A DNA stretch of 33,201 bases from a virus. The notes under the pieces were generated by a model, which was not told the DNA's origin, did not search any database, and saw nothing but the letters and a program-made list of their open reading frames with translations. Shown in pieces: positions 24,493 through 29,582 of the stretch. Each line of letters opens with the position of its first letter. Position 1 is the first letter of the stretch. The stretch is from positions 1 through 33,201 of IMG/VR virus record IMGVR_UViG_3300032299_001146; one strand, given 5' to 3'. A program made the position numbers and the translations under genes.

Positions 24493-24662
24493 TTTTTGTC
24501 CTTCTTGCTACGAGCCGTCTGACGGCTTGAGTCAAAAAAAAGAGCCTCACAAATGGCAACCACTTGCTTGCTGAAGTTGCGGTGGTCTTTCGCCGCGCAG
24601 TGGGCGATTTCCTTCGCCAGTTGCGAAGGGAACGAGATGGTTTTGCGGGTCACTCCTTGCAT
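24489..24662 (-). CDS. Ribbon-helix-helix DNA-binding protein, fourth of the cluster
   Basis: A 57-aa frame from ATG 24662: MQGVTRKTISFPSQLAKEIA then HCAAKDHRNFSKQVVAICEA. The order strand (RKTISF), helix, turn and second helix is the RHH layout of Arc/CopG-type proteins. The stop overlaps the next start by ATGA. The region 24512-24526, part of its own 3' end, contains the palindrome that sits before the next gene. It is a likely repressor. Confidence 0.65.
   Translation of the reverse strand: MQGVTRKTISFPSQLAKEIAHCAAKDHRNFSKQVVAICEALFFDSSRQTARSKKDKK
24513..24527. promoter_or_regulatory. Palindrome AGCCGTCTGACGGCT before the HTH gene
   Basis: A 15-bp palindrome with 7-bp arms around one base, 21-35 nt upstream of the start of the HTH gene (24492). 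The same motif occurs before the RHH gene at 24662, and variants occur before 24934 and 28981. As DNA it may bind an RHH protein; as RNA it can fold as a 6-bp hairpin with a CAG loop. Confidence 0.6.
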
Positions 24663-24682
24663 CACGGTGGGGTTTTTACCAC

Positions 24683-24699
24683 CAGCCGTCTGACGGCTG
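24683..24699. promoter_or_regulatory. Palindrome CAGCCGTCTGACGGCTG before the fourth RHH gene
   Basis: A 17-bp palindrome, 21-37 nt upstream of ATG 24662, in the gap between the third and fourth RHH genes. It contains the complete 15-bp motif found at 24513-24527. No T run follows on either strand, so a terminator is unlikely. Confidence 0.65.
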
Positions 24700-24715
24700 C
24701 AAGGAAAAAAATGAA

Positions 24716-24934
24716 TTATTTTTTGGTCGAGAATTTTGAGGTGGTGTTCGTCCTCAAAAACTCGCGGGCAGACGGGAACTTTTTCGCCATCTCCTCAAGC
24801 ACTGCGCGGGTAAAGTCTCCACGATATTTCTCGTCTGCAATGCGCTGGATCTCATCGGCAAGCGTGTCCGGGAACGGAATAGTTTTACGTATTCGGTTGG
24901 CTGCCCTGTCTCTCGGCTTTGTTTGCTTCTTCAT
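24716..24934 (-). CDS. Ribbon-helix-helix DNA-binding protein, third of the cluster
   Basis: A 72-aa protein with an RHH pattern: NRIRKTIPFPDTLADEIQRI, then EKYRGDFTRAVLEEMAKKFP. The RKTIPFP strand and the two helices resemble the fourth RHH protein (RKTISFPSQLAKEIA), so the two may be paralogues. A palindrome-like element lies just upstream of its start. Probable regulator of the lysogeny/early switch. Confidence 0.68.
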   Translation of the reverse strand: MKKQTKPRDRAANRIRKTIPFPDTLADEIQRIADEKYRGDFTRAVLEEMAKKFPSAREFLRTNTTSKFSTKK

Positions 24935-25061
24935 GCCTTAAACCGTCACACACTGTCTGACGGTTTGCAATAGGCACTATACCCCATAAGACCTCCTCCG
25001 GGGCAAGGTTCTCTTTTTGAGCGACATACAACACGCACGCGATTGCTAGTTCTTCATTCAT
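24885..25061 (-). CDS. Possible small protein (58 aa)
   Basis: The start ATG 25061 gives MNEELAIACVLYVAQKENLA and then PEEVLWGIVPIANRQTV. The final part overlaps the third RHH gene by 50 nt in another frame, and the palindrome at 24940-24966 lies inside it. It could be a real short gene or a leader that ends inside the next gene. Not similar to any family I know. Confidence 0.4.
   Translation of the reverse strand: MNEELAIACVLYVAQKENLAPEEVLWGIVPIANRQTVCDGLRHEEANKAERQGSQPNT
24940..24966. promoter_or_regulatory. Inverted repeat AAACCGTC ... GACGGTTT before the third RHH gene
   Basis: Perfect 8-bp arms (24940-24947 and 24959-24966) around 11 nt, 6-32 nt upstream of ATG 24934. The right half is CTGTCTGACGGT, a one-base variant of the palindrome at the next two genes. 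A possible but weak promoter (TATAGT about 40 nt upstream of the start, TTGCCC further upstream with a long spacer) would place this element just downstream of it. Confidence 0.5.
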
Positions 25062-25110
25062 GGGGGAAGGATAGATCCAAGCATAGGACATTCGCTGTCC
25101 TAGGCCTTCG

Positions 25111-25272
25111 TTATTGGTCTGGTTCGGGTTTCACTGTGTCGGGCGTGTGAGATTGTGTGACACCCTGCGCCGATTTTAATAGCCTGTCGATATATTCTGA
25201 CCGAGAAACATCCCCCCGAACCTCGTCCAACAGACGGGTCGTTTCCTCATCAAGTTGAATTGTTTTTTTCAT
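25111..25272 (-). CDS. Ribbon-helix-helix DNA-binding protein, second of the cluster
   Basis: A 53-aa frame from ATG 25272 with MKKTIQLDEETTRLLDEVRG, then DVSRSEYIDRLLKSAQ. The KTIQLDEE strand followed by helix, turn with Ser-Arg-Ser-Glu, and a second helix is a textbook RHH arrangement. It overlaps the first RHH gene by 23 nt. A Pro-rich tail follows. Confidence 0.68.
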   Translation of the reverse strand: MKKTIQLDEETTRLLDEVRGDVSRSEYIDRLLKSAQGVTQSHTPDTVKPEPDQ

Positions 25273-25438
25273 TGGTTTTGCGCCTTTCTCTGAGTTTTTC
25301 GGCGGCAATCAACGTCCGCACAAAAGTGCTGAAGTCGTTGATGCCTCGCCGCCTTGCCTCGCCCATAGCCCACGCATACAAGTCCGCCCCCACCGTGATG
25401 GTGGTGCGCTTTACGCCGCTGGCTCGCTGGTTAGGCAT
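25250..25438 (-). CDS. Ribbon-helix-helix-like DNA-binding protein, first of the cluster
   Basis: A 62-aa protein with KRTTITVGADLYAWAMGEAR, then RRGINDFSTFVRTLIAAEKL. It fits an RHH domain (TTITV strand, first helix, INDFST turn, second helix). The start ATG lies 3 nt after the integrase stop, so it is co-transcribed with the integrase. It may regulate int or early transcription. Confidence 0.65.
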   Translation of the reverse strand: MPNQRASGVKRTTITVGADLYAWAMGEARRRGINDFSTFVRTLIAAEKLRERRKTNEKNNST

Positions 25439-25441
25439 GGC

Positions 25442-26458
25442 CTAAATCTTCCACCACGCCTTCCAATCAGCAAGCGCCGCCGGCACGGCATAGACCGACT
25501 GAACAAGGTGCGAGCTGGTGTGCCCCATTTGGAAGGCCGTCACGGGCGCTGACTTGCACCGCGCCAAGTGGTAGGTGGCGAAGCTGTGCCGCAGGCAGTT
25601 GTCCGGCCACGTTTTGAGCACTGGAGCGACAACCCTCCTCCGCAATGCGTGCAAAGTCTCGGAGGCCACGGGAATAATTTGCCCCTGTTTGCCCTTGAAA
25701 AACTTAGCCCGCCGCTTTAACGGCTCGGTGAAGTCGGTGATGCGCTGGTCGAATCCGCCAGGGCTTTGTTTGATTGCGTCGGGCGGCACATGGATCTGGC
25801 CCGTTGTGGCGTTGATGTTTTCCCAGCTCATCCGGCACACCTCTTCGGTTCGGATGCCAGCAAACCCTCCGAGTAAGAACAGGGCGCGCAAATAGTCGGG
25901 CATCTCCAATTTAAGCAGTGCCTTCATTTGAGCGGGCGTCAAGATGTTCTTGGTGGATTTTCCGCGTGGCGCTGGCACAGCTTCCATCGGGTCATGCTCA
26001 ATAAGGCGGTTGGCCGCAAGATATCCAAAGAACATCCTGGCGTATCTAAAATACATGGCTTGCGTGATGGCATTGGCTGATCTGGTCTTGACCCATCGGC
26101 GCAAGGCGGCCCCCTCGATGTGTCTCACGGGGCCACTGAAAGCCTTGGGAAAAGCCCTTTGGAATATCTGGATTTTTTCGCGGTGACTGTCGCTGCGCGG
26201 TTCCTGCTCGTTGACCCACATACGGACAGCCTGCGCCACGGTCAGCCCGCCTTCAGGCGCGGACAGCGAGGCCGTGCCTTTTTCGGTCACTTGGGCGGTC
26301 AGCTTCGCGCCCTCGGCCCAGGCTAATTCCTCGGCGGGGAAAAACTTTCTCAGTCTTTTCCCGTGCGCGTGGAAGTCGCAGACCCAACAGTTTTCGCCCC
26401 GTGATGCGTCCTTCCGCACCTTGAAGCGAACTGGGTTAATGTTGCGAGTCAGTGCCAC
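25442..26458 (-). CDS. int: Tyrosine recombinase integrase
   Basis: A 338-aa protein with an arm-binding N-terminal domain (residues 1-65, with WVCDFHAHGKRLRKFF), a core-binding helical domain (about 70-165) and a catalytic domain. I read Arg203 (GIRTEEVCRM), Arg290 (NCLRHSFAT), His313 (MGHTS) and Tyr323 (SVYAV). The usual His of the HxxR box is Asn287 here, which some recombinases tolerate. Start at GTG 26458. It acts on the attP at 26572-26629. Confidence 0.9.
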   Translation of the reverse strand: MALTRNINPVRFKVRKDASRGENCWVCDFHAHGKRLRKFFPAEELAWAEGAKLTAQVTEKGTASLSAPEGGLTVAQAVRMWVNEQEPRSDSHREKIQIFQRAFPKAFSGPVRHIEGAALRRWVKTRSANAITQAMYFRYARMFFGYLAANRLIEHDPMEAVPAPRGKSTKNILTPAQMKALLKLEMPDYLRALFLLGGFAGIRTEEVCRMSWENINATTGQIHVPPDAIKQSPGGFDQRITDFTEPLKRRAKFFKGKQGQIIPVASETLHALRRRVVAPVLKTWPDNCLRHSFATYHLARCKSAPVTAFQMGHTSSHLVQSVYAVPAALADWKAWWKI

Positions 26459-26675
26459 AAGTGCCAGAACCCTACCCTAAACGTGCAACTTTGTCCAATG
26501 ATAAGCAAAGACAAGCAAAGACAATGCAAGTGCGTAAGTCTTTGATGATTGGCACTTTCTACAGAGAAAAGTGGCGGAAGGGGTGGGATTCGAACCCACG
26601 GTTGGTTTAACCCAACGCTCGATTTCGAGATGAGGGCGCGACAAGTATTTTCAAGGACTTACAAGGCAAGTGCCA
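26451..26675. promoter_or_regulatory. Candidate integrase arm sites: repeated AGTGCCA
   Basis: AGTGCCA occurs at 26451-26457, 26460-26466, as the reverse complement at 26550-26556, and at 26669-26675. The second and fourth share the 10-mer CAAGTGCCAG. They flank the tRNA-Ser core. A tandem repeat AAGCAAAGAC at 26503-26512 and 26513-26522 lies between and may be another protein-binding site. Together with attP, this describes the 345-bp gene-free stretch 26459-26803; no promoter could be assigned. Confidence 0.45.
26572..26629 (-). other. attP core: 3' half of a tRNA-Ser(CGA)
   Basis: On the minus strand the sequence from the anticodon loop (CTCGAAA, anticodon CGA at 26627-26625) runs through the 3' anticodon stem, a variable arm with TTGG/CCAA, a T arm (GTGGG TTCGAAT CCCAC), the acceptor 3' strand CCCTTCC, the discriminator G and encoded CCA. 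The 5' half is missing: the 5' side of the anticodon stem pairs only partly and no D arm is visible. Phages carry such 3' tRNA halves in attP so that integration restores the host gene. The full host gene would end at CCA at 26574-26572. Confidence 0.9.
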
Positions 26676-26803
26676 GCGTGTGCCACAGCCTCACCGTTTT
26701 TGGAATCGAGTGTTTTGGTCAGAGAAAAAACCGCGTTTGCTCATTTTAATGATCTCGCAGATCTCAAAATGACGCTGCTGACTTTGACATACAACGACGC
26801 TTC

Positions 26804-27538
26804 GTGGCGAGCGTTACCCGAAAATTCCGCCGAGGATTGGCGGTTTCTTGCACACACGGCCACGAAGCCGATCCCAAAGCCCTCGCCGCCATGCTCAAGA
26901 TGCGGGAGAAGTGGAAGCCCGACACGGTGCTGCACCTGGGCGACTTCACCGACATGGCCGCGCTGCGGTCCTCGGCCAAGCCTGACGATCCTGACCGCGC
27001 CGAAAGCATGGCCGATGACCTTCTCGCCGGGCTCTCTTTCCTGCGCGAGTTGGAACCGACTCACATCCTGCTCGGGAACCACGAACATCGGCTGGTAAGC
27101 CTGGCACACAGCGGCAACGCCGTGGTCAGCTACGCGGCCGGCAACGTCCTTGGGCGGATCTCCGACGCGGCCAAGGAGATGAAAGCCAAGCTGATCCCCT
27201 ACGATGGCCTGCGCCCCTCGGCCTGCGTGCAGCTCGGCAACGCCCTTTTCCTGCACGGCGTGATGTATAACGTGAGCGCGGCCCGCGACCATGCCGAGGC
27301 GCTTGGGATGTCCTGCGTGTTCGGGCACACTCATCGTGTCGCCCAAGAACAGGGCCGCACTCAGCGCCCGGTGGTCGGCTACAATGTCGGCTGCGGCATT
27401 CGCCTCGATGTCGGCTATGCTCAGACCCGCCGGCAGACGCTTGGGTGGGCGCACGGCCTGTGCTGGTTTGAGTATTCCGATGATTTGACCGTGGTGCGGC
27501 TGGAGACACTTTCCCCCCACTACCGCCTGCCGCTATGA
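26804..27538 (+). CDS. Calcineurin-like metallophosphoesterase
   Basis: A 244-aa product from GTG 26804. Motifs in order: SCTHGH at 15-20 where DxH is expected (Cys16 in place of Asp), HLGDFTD at 44-50, LLGNHEHR at 89-96, FLHGV at 149-153 and FGHTHR at 173-178. The first metal ligand is thus replaced. No Shine-Dalgarno precedes GTG. An ATG at 26769 in another frame gives MTLLTLTYNDASWRALPENS, which looks protein-like, so the true N-terminus might lie there with a shift near 26850. First gene of a plus-strand cassette with two downstream genes in ATGA overlap; likely an accessory function in the lysogen. Confidence 0.75.
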   Translation: MASVTRKFRRGLAVSCTHGHEADPKALAAMLKMREKWKPDTVLHLGDFTDMAALRSSAKPDDPDRAESMADDLLAGLSFLRELEPTHILLGNHEHRLVSLAHSGNAVVSYAAGNVLGRISDAAKEMKAKLIPYDGLRPSACVQLGNALFLHGVMYNVSAARDHAEALGMSCVFGHTHRVAQEQGRTQRPVVGYNVGCGIRLDVGYAQTRRQTLGWAHGLCWFEYSDDLTVVRLETLSPHYRLPL

Positions 27539-27792
27539 GGAGCAAAAGCACTGCCGGCCTTGATCCCCACCTGGCCCAATGGTGCGCGGCCCTGGCATCG
27601 CCCGCCGTGACGGACGTTGTGCCGCCGGGCTGGTTTACCACCAAGCAACTTTCCGAAAAGCTCAACAAGCCCATTCCCACCATGAACCGCTTGCTGGCTG
27701 TGGCCGTGGCGGATGGCCGCTGTGAGGTTCAACGCTTTCGCGCGATTGCAGGGTCGGTCACTCGGCCAGTGCCGCACTACCGCCCCAAATGA
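27535..27792 (+). CDS. Small winged-helix/HTH-like protein (85 aa)
   Basis: An 85-aa protein with GWFTTKQLSEKLNKPIPTMN followed by RLLAVAVADGRCEVQRFRAI, a helix-turn-helix and wing pattern. Starts in ATGA overlap with the phosphoesterase stop and ends in ATGA overlap with the acetyltransferase. Probably the regulator or DNA-binding partner of the cassette. Confidence 0.7.
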   Translation: MRSKSTAGLDPHLAQWCAALASPAVTDVVPPGWFTTKQLSEKLNKPIPTMNRLLAVAVADGRCEVQRFRAIAGSVTRPVPHYRPK

Positions 27793-28208
27793 CCTACCGC
27801 ATCCAGCGCGCCGATACGCCTCTGGCGGTTCTACCGCTGGACGAGTTGTGCTTTCCGTCCGACCATCGCCCTGCGCTGGAAAACTCGCTGTGGTGGGTTG
27901 TCTGGCGGGGGAAAGAGCCTGTGGCATACGCAGGGCTTCGCCTTTGTCAGTATCACGAAAACAAAGGTCTGGGCTTTCTCTCGCGGGCTGGGGTGATTGC
28001 CAAGCATCGCGGGCGCGGACTACAAAAGCGACTGATCCGGGCGCGAGAGGCCGGGGCAAGGGCGCTTGGATTGAACGATCTTGTGACTTATGTGGCCCAC
28101 TGGAACTCGGCCTCGATCAATTCCCTGGTCGCGTGCGGCTACAAGTTCTATCGCCCCGCCGACCGATGGGCCGGGAGCAGTGTGGTTTATTTGAAGAAGC
28201 GCCTTTAA
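27789..28208 (+). CDS. GNAT-family N-acetyltransferase
   Basis: A 139-aa protein with a GNAT core: LGFLSRAGVIAKHRGRGLQK gives the R/Q-x-x-G-x-G/A acetyl-CoA loop (KHRGRGLQ), a following helix (KRLIRAREAGARALG) and a strand TYVAHWNSASINSLVACGYK, the usual late N-x-x-S/A-Gly-Y block. Third gene of the plus-strand cassette. The substrate is unknown; it may acetylate an antibiotic, a metabolite or a host protein. Confidence 0.8.
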   Translation: MTYRIQRADTPLAVLPLDELCFPSDHRPALENSLWWVVWRGKEPVAYAGLRLCQYHENKGLGFLSRAGVIAKHRGRGLQKRLIRAREAGARALGLNDLVTYVAHWNSASINSLVACGYKFYRPADRWAGSSVVYLKKRL

Positions 28209-28344
28209 TCCCGTCAAAATCCACGGGATTGTGCAACTCACAAGCAAAACTTGTGACTTGTCGATGTTTTGCGTTTCTTTCGACACGTTGTATCAACCGG
28301 GTTTAAGGTTTCGACACGTTGTCGATAGTGAAACGCGCTTCAGT
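28207..28344. other. Convergent intergenic region with hairpins and direct repeats
   Basis: Between the plus-strand acetyltransferase and the minus-strand amidase. AATCCCGT at 28207-28214 pairs with ACGGGATT at 28223-28230, and TCACAAG at 28238-28244 pairs with CTTGTGA at 28250-28256; neither has a clear T run. The 14-mer TTTCGACACGTTGT stands at 28278-28291 and 28309-28322, 31 bp apart, and the second is part of a near-palindrome with TCGACA/TGTCGA arms. These could be termination signals or protein-binding sites. Confidence 0.6.
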
Positions 28345-28794
28345 TTACACAACGGACGCCATCCGCGCAGACAGATACGTTTTGAAACGCGCAAACTCGT
28401 TCGGGTGCAGATCGTCTTTGCGCCCCGGTGAAACGGTGCGGTGGTCGGTAACGTCGGCCAGCGTCAGTCGGTAGCGTTGCATGATCGGCAGCAAATATTC
28501 GGCCATGCTCGCCATCTCGGCCTCGCCAAGTTGGCGCGTGTTCGTGTCGCCCTCGAAGGCCGCGCCGATGCTCCACGAGTTAAGGTCACGCTTGCCGCGC
28601 CAGGCGCTTTTGCCAGCGTGCCATGTCCGCTCGTCTGGATCGGCCAAGACGGTGCGCTTGCCGTCCTTCGCCACGATGGCGTGATAAGACACACGGGAGG
28701 CAGGGTCCATGCACCACGCCACGCTTCCCGCGTAGCTGCCAGCGGTGTGGTGCAATACAATAGCCTTTGGAACAATCCGACGGCCCTTCGACAC
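28345..28794 (-). CDS. N-acetylmuramoyl-L-alanine amidase (endolysin)
   Basis: The catalytic domain begins IVPKAIVLHHTAGSYAGSVA, then CMDPASRVSYHAIVAKDG, WHAGKSAWRG and VTDHRTVSPGRKDDLHP, the Amidase_2 blocks with zinc-binding His residues. The start is not certain: GTG 28794 gives 149 aa; CTG 28809 has GGAG 6 nt before it; a longer GTG at 28995 overlaps the lipoprotein stop as GTGA but its extra region reads better as the separate 50-aa gene. No signal peptide, so a holin must release it. It ends the late operon. Confidence 0.88.
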   Translation of the reverse strand: MSKGRRIVPKAIVLHHTAGSYAGSVAWCMDPASRVSYHAIVAKDGKRTVLADPDERTWHAGKSAWRGKRDLNSWSIGAAFEGDTNTRQLGEAEMASMAEYLLPIMQRYRLTLADVTDHRTVSPGRKDDLHPNEFARFKTYLSARMASVV

Positions 28795-28828
28795 GTTCGG
28801 CGTGTTCAGAAGTTTCTCCGGGTAAGAC

Positions 28829-28981
28829 TTAGGGCTTTTCGCCTTTGTGGCGGGGGCGCTTTTTGGTGGCGCGCTCGGCGTCTTTGGCTCGCTTATCAAG
28901 GATGGTCTTGATGGCGAGCAGGAGTTCGGCGAGATCGACGGTGGGCCATTTCGCAAGGCCGCGAATAAGTGACTGAACCAT
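28829..28981 (-). CDS. Small helical protein in the lysis block (50 aa)
   Basis: ATG 28981 opens MVQSLIRGLAKWPTVDLAEL then LLAIKTILDKRAKDAERATK, ending in a basic tail. Codons end in G or C far more often than in the overlapping amidase frame, which supports this frame as coding. No membrane segment. A palindrome variant of the early-region motif lies 22-36 nt upstream. Function unknown; its place between lipoprotein and amidase suggests a lysis accessory. Confidence 0.55.
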   Translation of the reverse strand: MVQSLIRGLAKWPTVDLAELLLAIKTILDKRAKDAERATKKRPRHKGEKP

Positions 28982-28991
28982 TTTAGCGGGT

Positions 28992-29126
28992 TCACTTCTT
29001 GTAGCCGTCTAACGGCTTCTCCAAATTCACGAAAAACTCCTTGGTCTGGAAGTTGTAGCCCCCGCCCAACTTGATCCCGGCACACCCGGTGAGCAGGAGC
29101 GCCAGCGCCAAAAATGCCAGGCGCAT
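28992..29126 (-). CDS. Small lipoprotein, possible outer-membrane spanin (44 aa)
   Basis: ATG 29126 gives MRLAFLALALLLTGCAGIKL, a signal peptide with lipobox LTGC and Cys15, then a 29-residue mature part. The size and position after the holin resemble an o-spanin, although it lacks the usual Pro-rich stretch. It could also be a superinfection-exclusion lipoprotein. It shares one base with the holin stop (TAATG). Confidence 0.65.
   Translation of the reverse strand: MRLAFLALALLLTGCAGIKLGGGYNFQTKEFFVNLEKPLDGYKK
29003..29017. promoter_or_regulatory. Palindrome variant AGCCGTCTAACGGCT before the 50-aa lysis gene
   Basis: One mismatch from the perfect DNA palindrome of the early region, at 22-36 nt upstream of ATG 28981 and inside the lipoprotein gene. 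As minus-strand RNA it reads AGCCGTTAGACGGCT, so the 6-bp stem is intact and only the loop changes from CAG to UAG. The spacing to the start codon matches the other sites. Confidence 0.5.
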
Positions 29127-29287
29127 TAGGACTTGCGGAAGACGTTGATCAGTCCAACCAAGGCCAGCCCGGCGGCAACAATGGCTTCACCCTGCGAAGG
29201 GTCGAGCTTCAGCCCGACTGCGGTGACGAGCATGATGAGGCCGCGCCAGGTGGAGTTTTCTTTGAGCCGATCGAGGACGTAGTTCAT
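29126..29287 (-). CDS. Holin
   Basis: ATG 29287 gives a 53-aa protein: MNYVLDRLKENSTWRGLIML, then VTAVGLKLDPSQGEAIVAAG and LALVGLINVFRKS. Two hydrophobic segments (about 15-27 and 35-50) are separated by an acidic turn DPSQGE. The STWRG and GLALVGLI blocks match a small holin family common in phages of Gram-negative bacteria. It forms the inner-membrane pore that lets the amidase reach the wall. Confidence 0.8.
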   Translation of the reverse strand: MNYVLDRLKENSTWRGLIMLVTAVGLKLDPSQGEAIVAAGLALVGLINVFRKS

Positions 29288-29312
29288 GCCCCCGCAGGGG
29301 TGTCAAAGCGCA

Positions 29313-29582
29313 TTAGGGGTTGAGAGCGGTTGCAGCTTCGATCACAACTTCGGCAAAAGTGTGCGGTGGCGGCGTTAAAGCAGCGGCAAGATTGTCGGGG
29401 TCGAGCGCGGCGGTGAAAACGATGGCGTTGATCCAGTCGCGGACGGCATTGGCTTTGGGTGATTGCGCGGCGGCAGCGGTCAGCATTTGCAGAAAGTAGA
29501 GAAGCAATGTCGGCCTGTTTCCGGCAAAGTCGTAGGTCGCCAAATGGGACTCGGCGGCGATGAGGGCGGCGTCGGTTGTCAT
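29313..29582 (-). CDS. Hypothetical protein (89 aa)
   Basis: A mostly helical 89-aa protein (SHLATYDFAGNRPTLLLYFL and AVRDWINAIVFTAAL) between tail fibre and holin. Start ATG overlaps the fibre stop by ATGA. I recognise no family; it might be a small chaperone or cofactor of the fibre. Confidence 0.6.
   Translation of the reverse strand: MTTDAALIAAESHLATYDFAGNRPTLLLYFLQMLTAAAAQSPKANAVRDWINAIVFTAALDPDNLAAALTPPPHTFAEVVIEAATALNP

Noticed and set aside
26572-26650. A complete tRNA-Ser gene
   Set aside because: Only the part from the anticodon loop to CCA is present; the D arm and 5' acceptor strand are missing, as in an attP copy.
26784-26812. Promoter for the plus-strand cassette with TTGACA at 26784-26789
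   Set aside because: No acceptable -10 element lies 16-19 nt downstream.
27126-27683. Minus-strand open frames across the phosphoesterase
   Set aside because: The plus strand carries the full metallophosphoesterase motif set; the minus frames are Arg/Pro-rich shadows.
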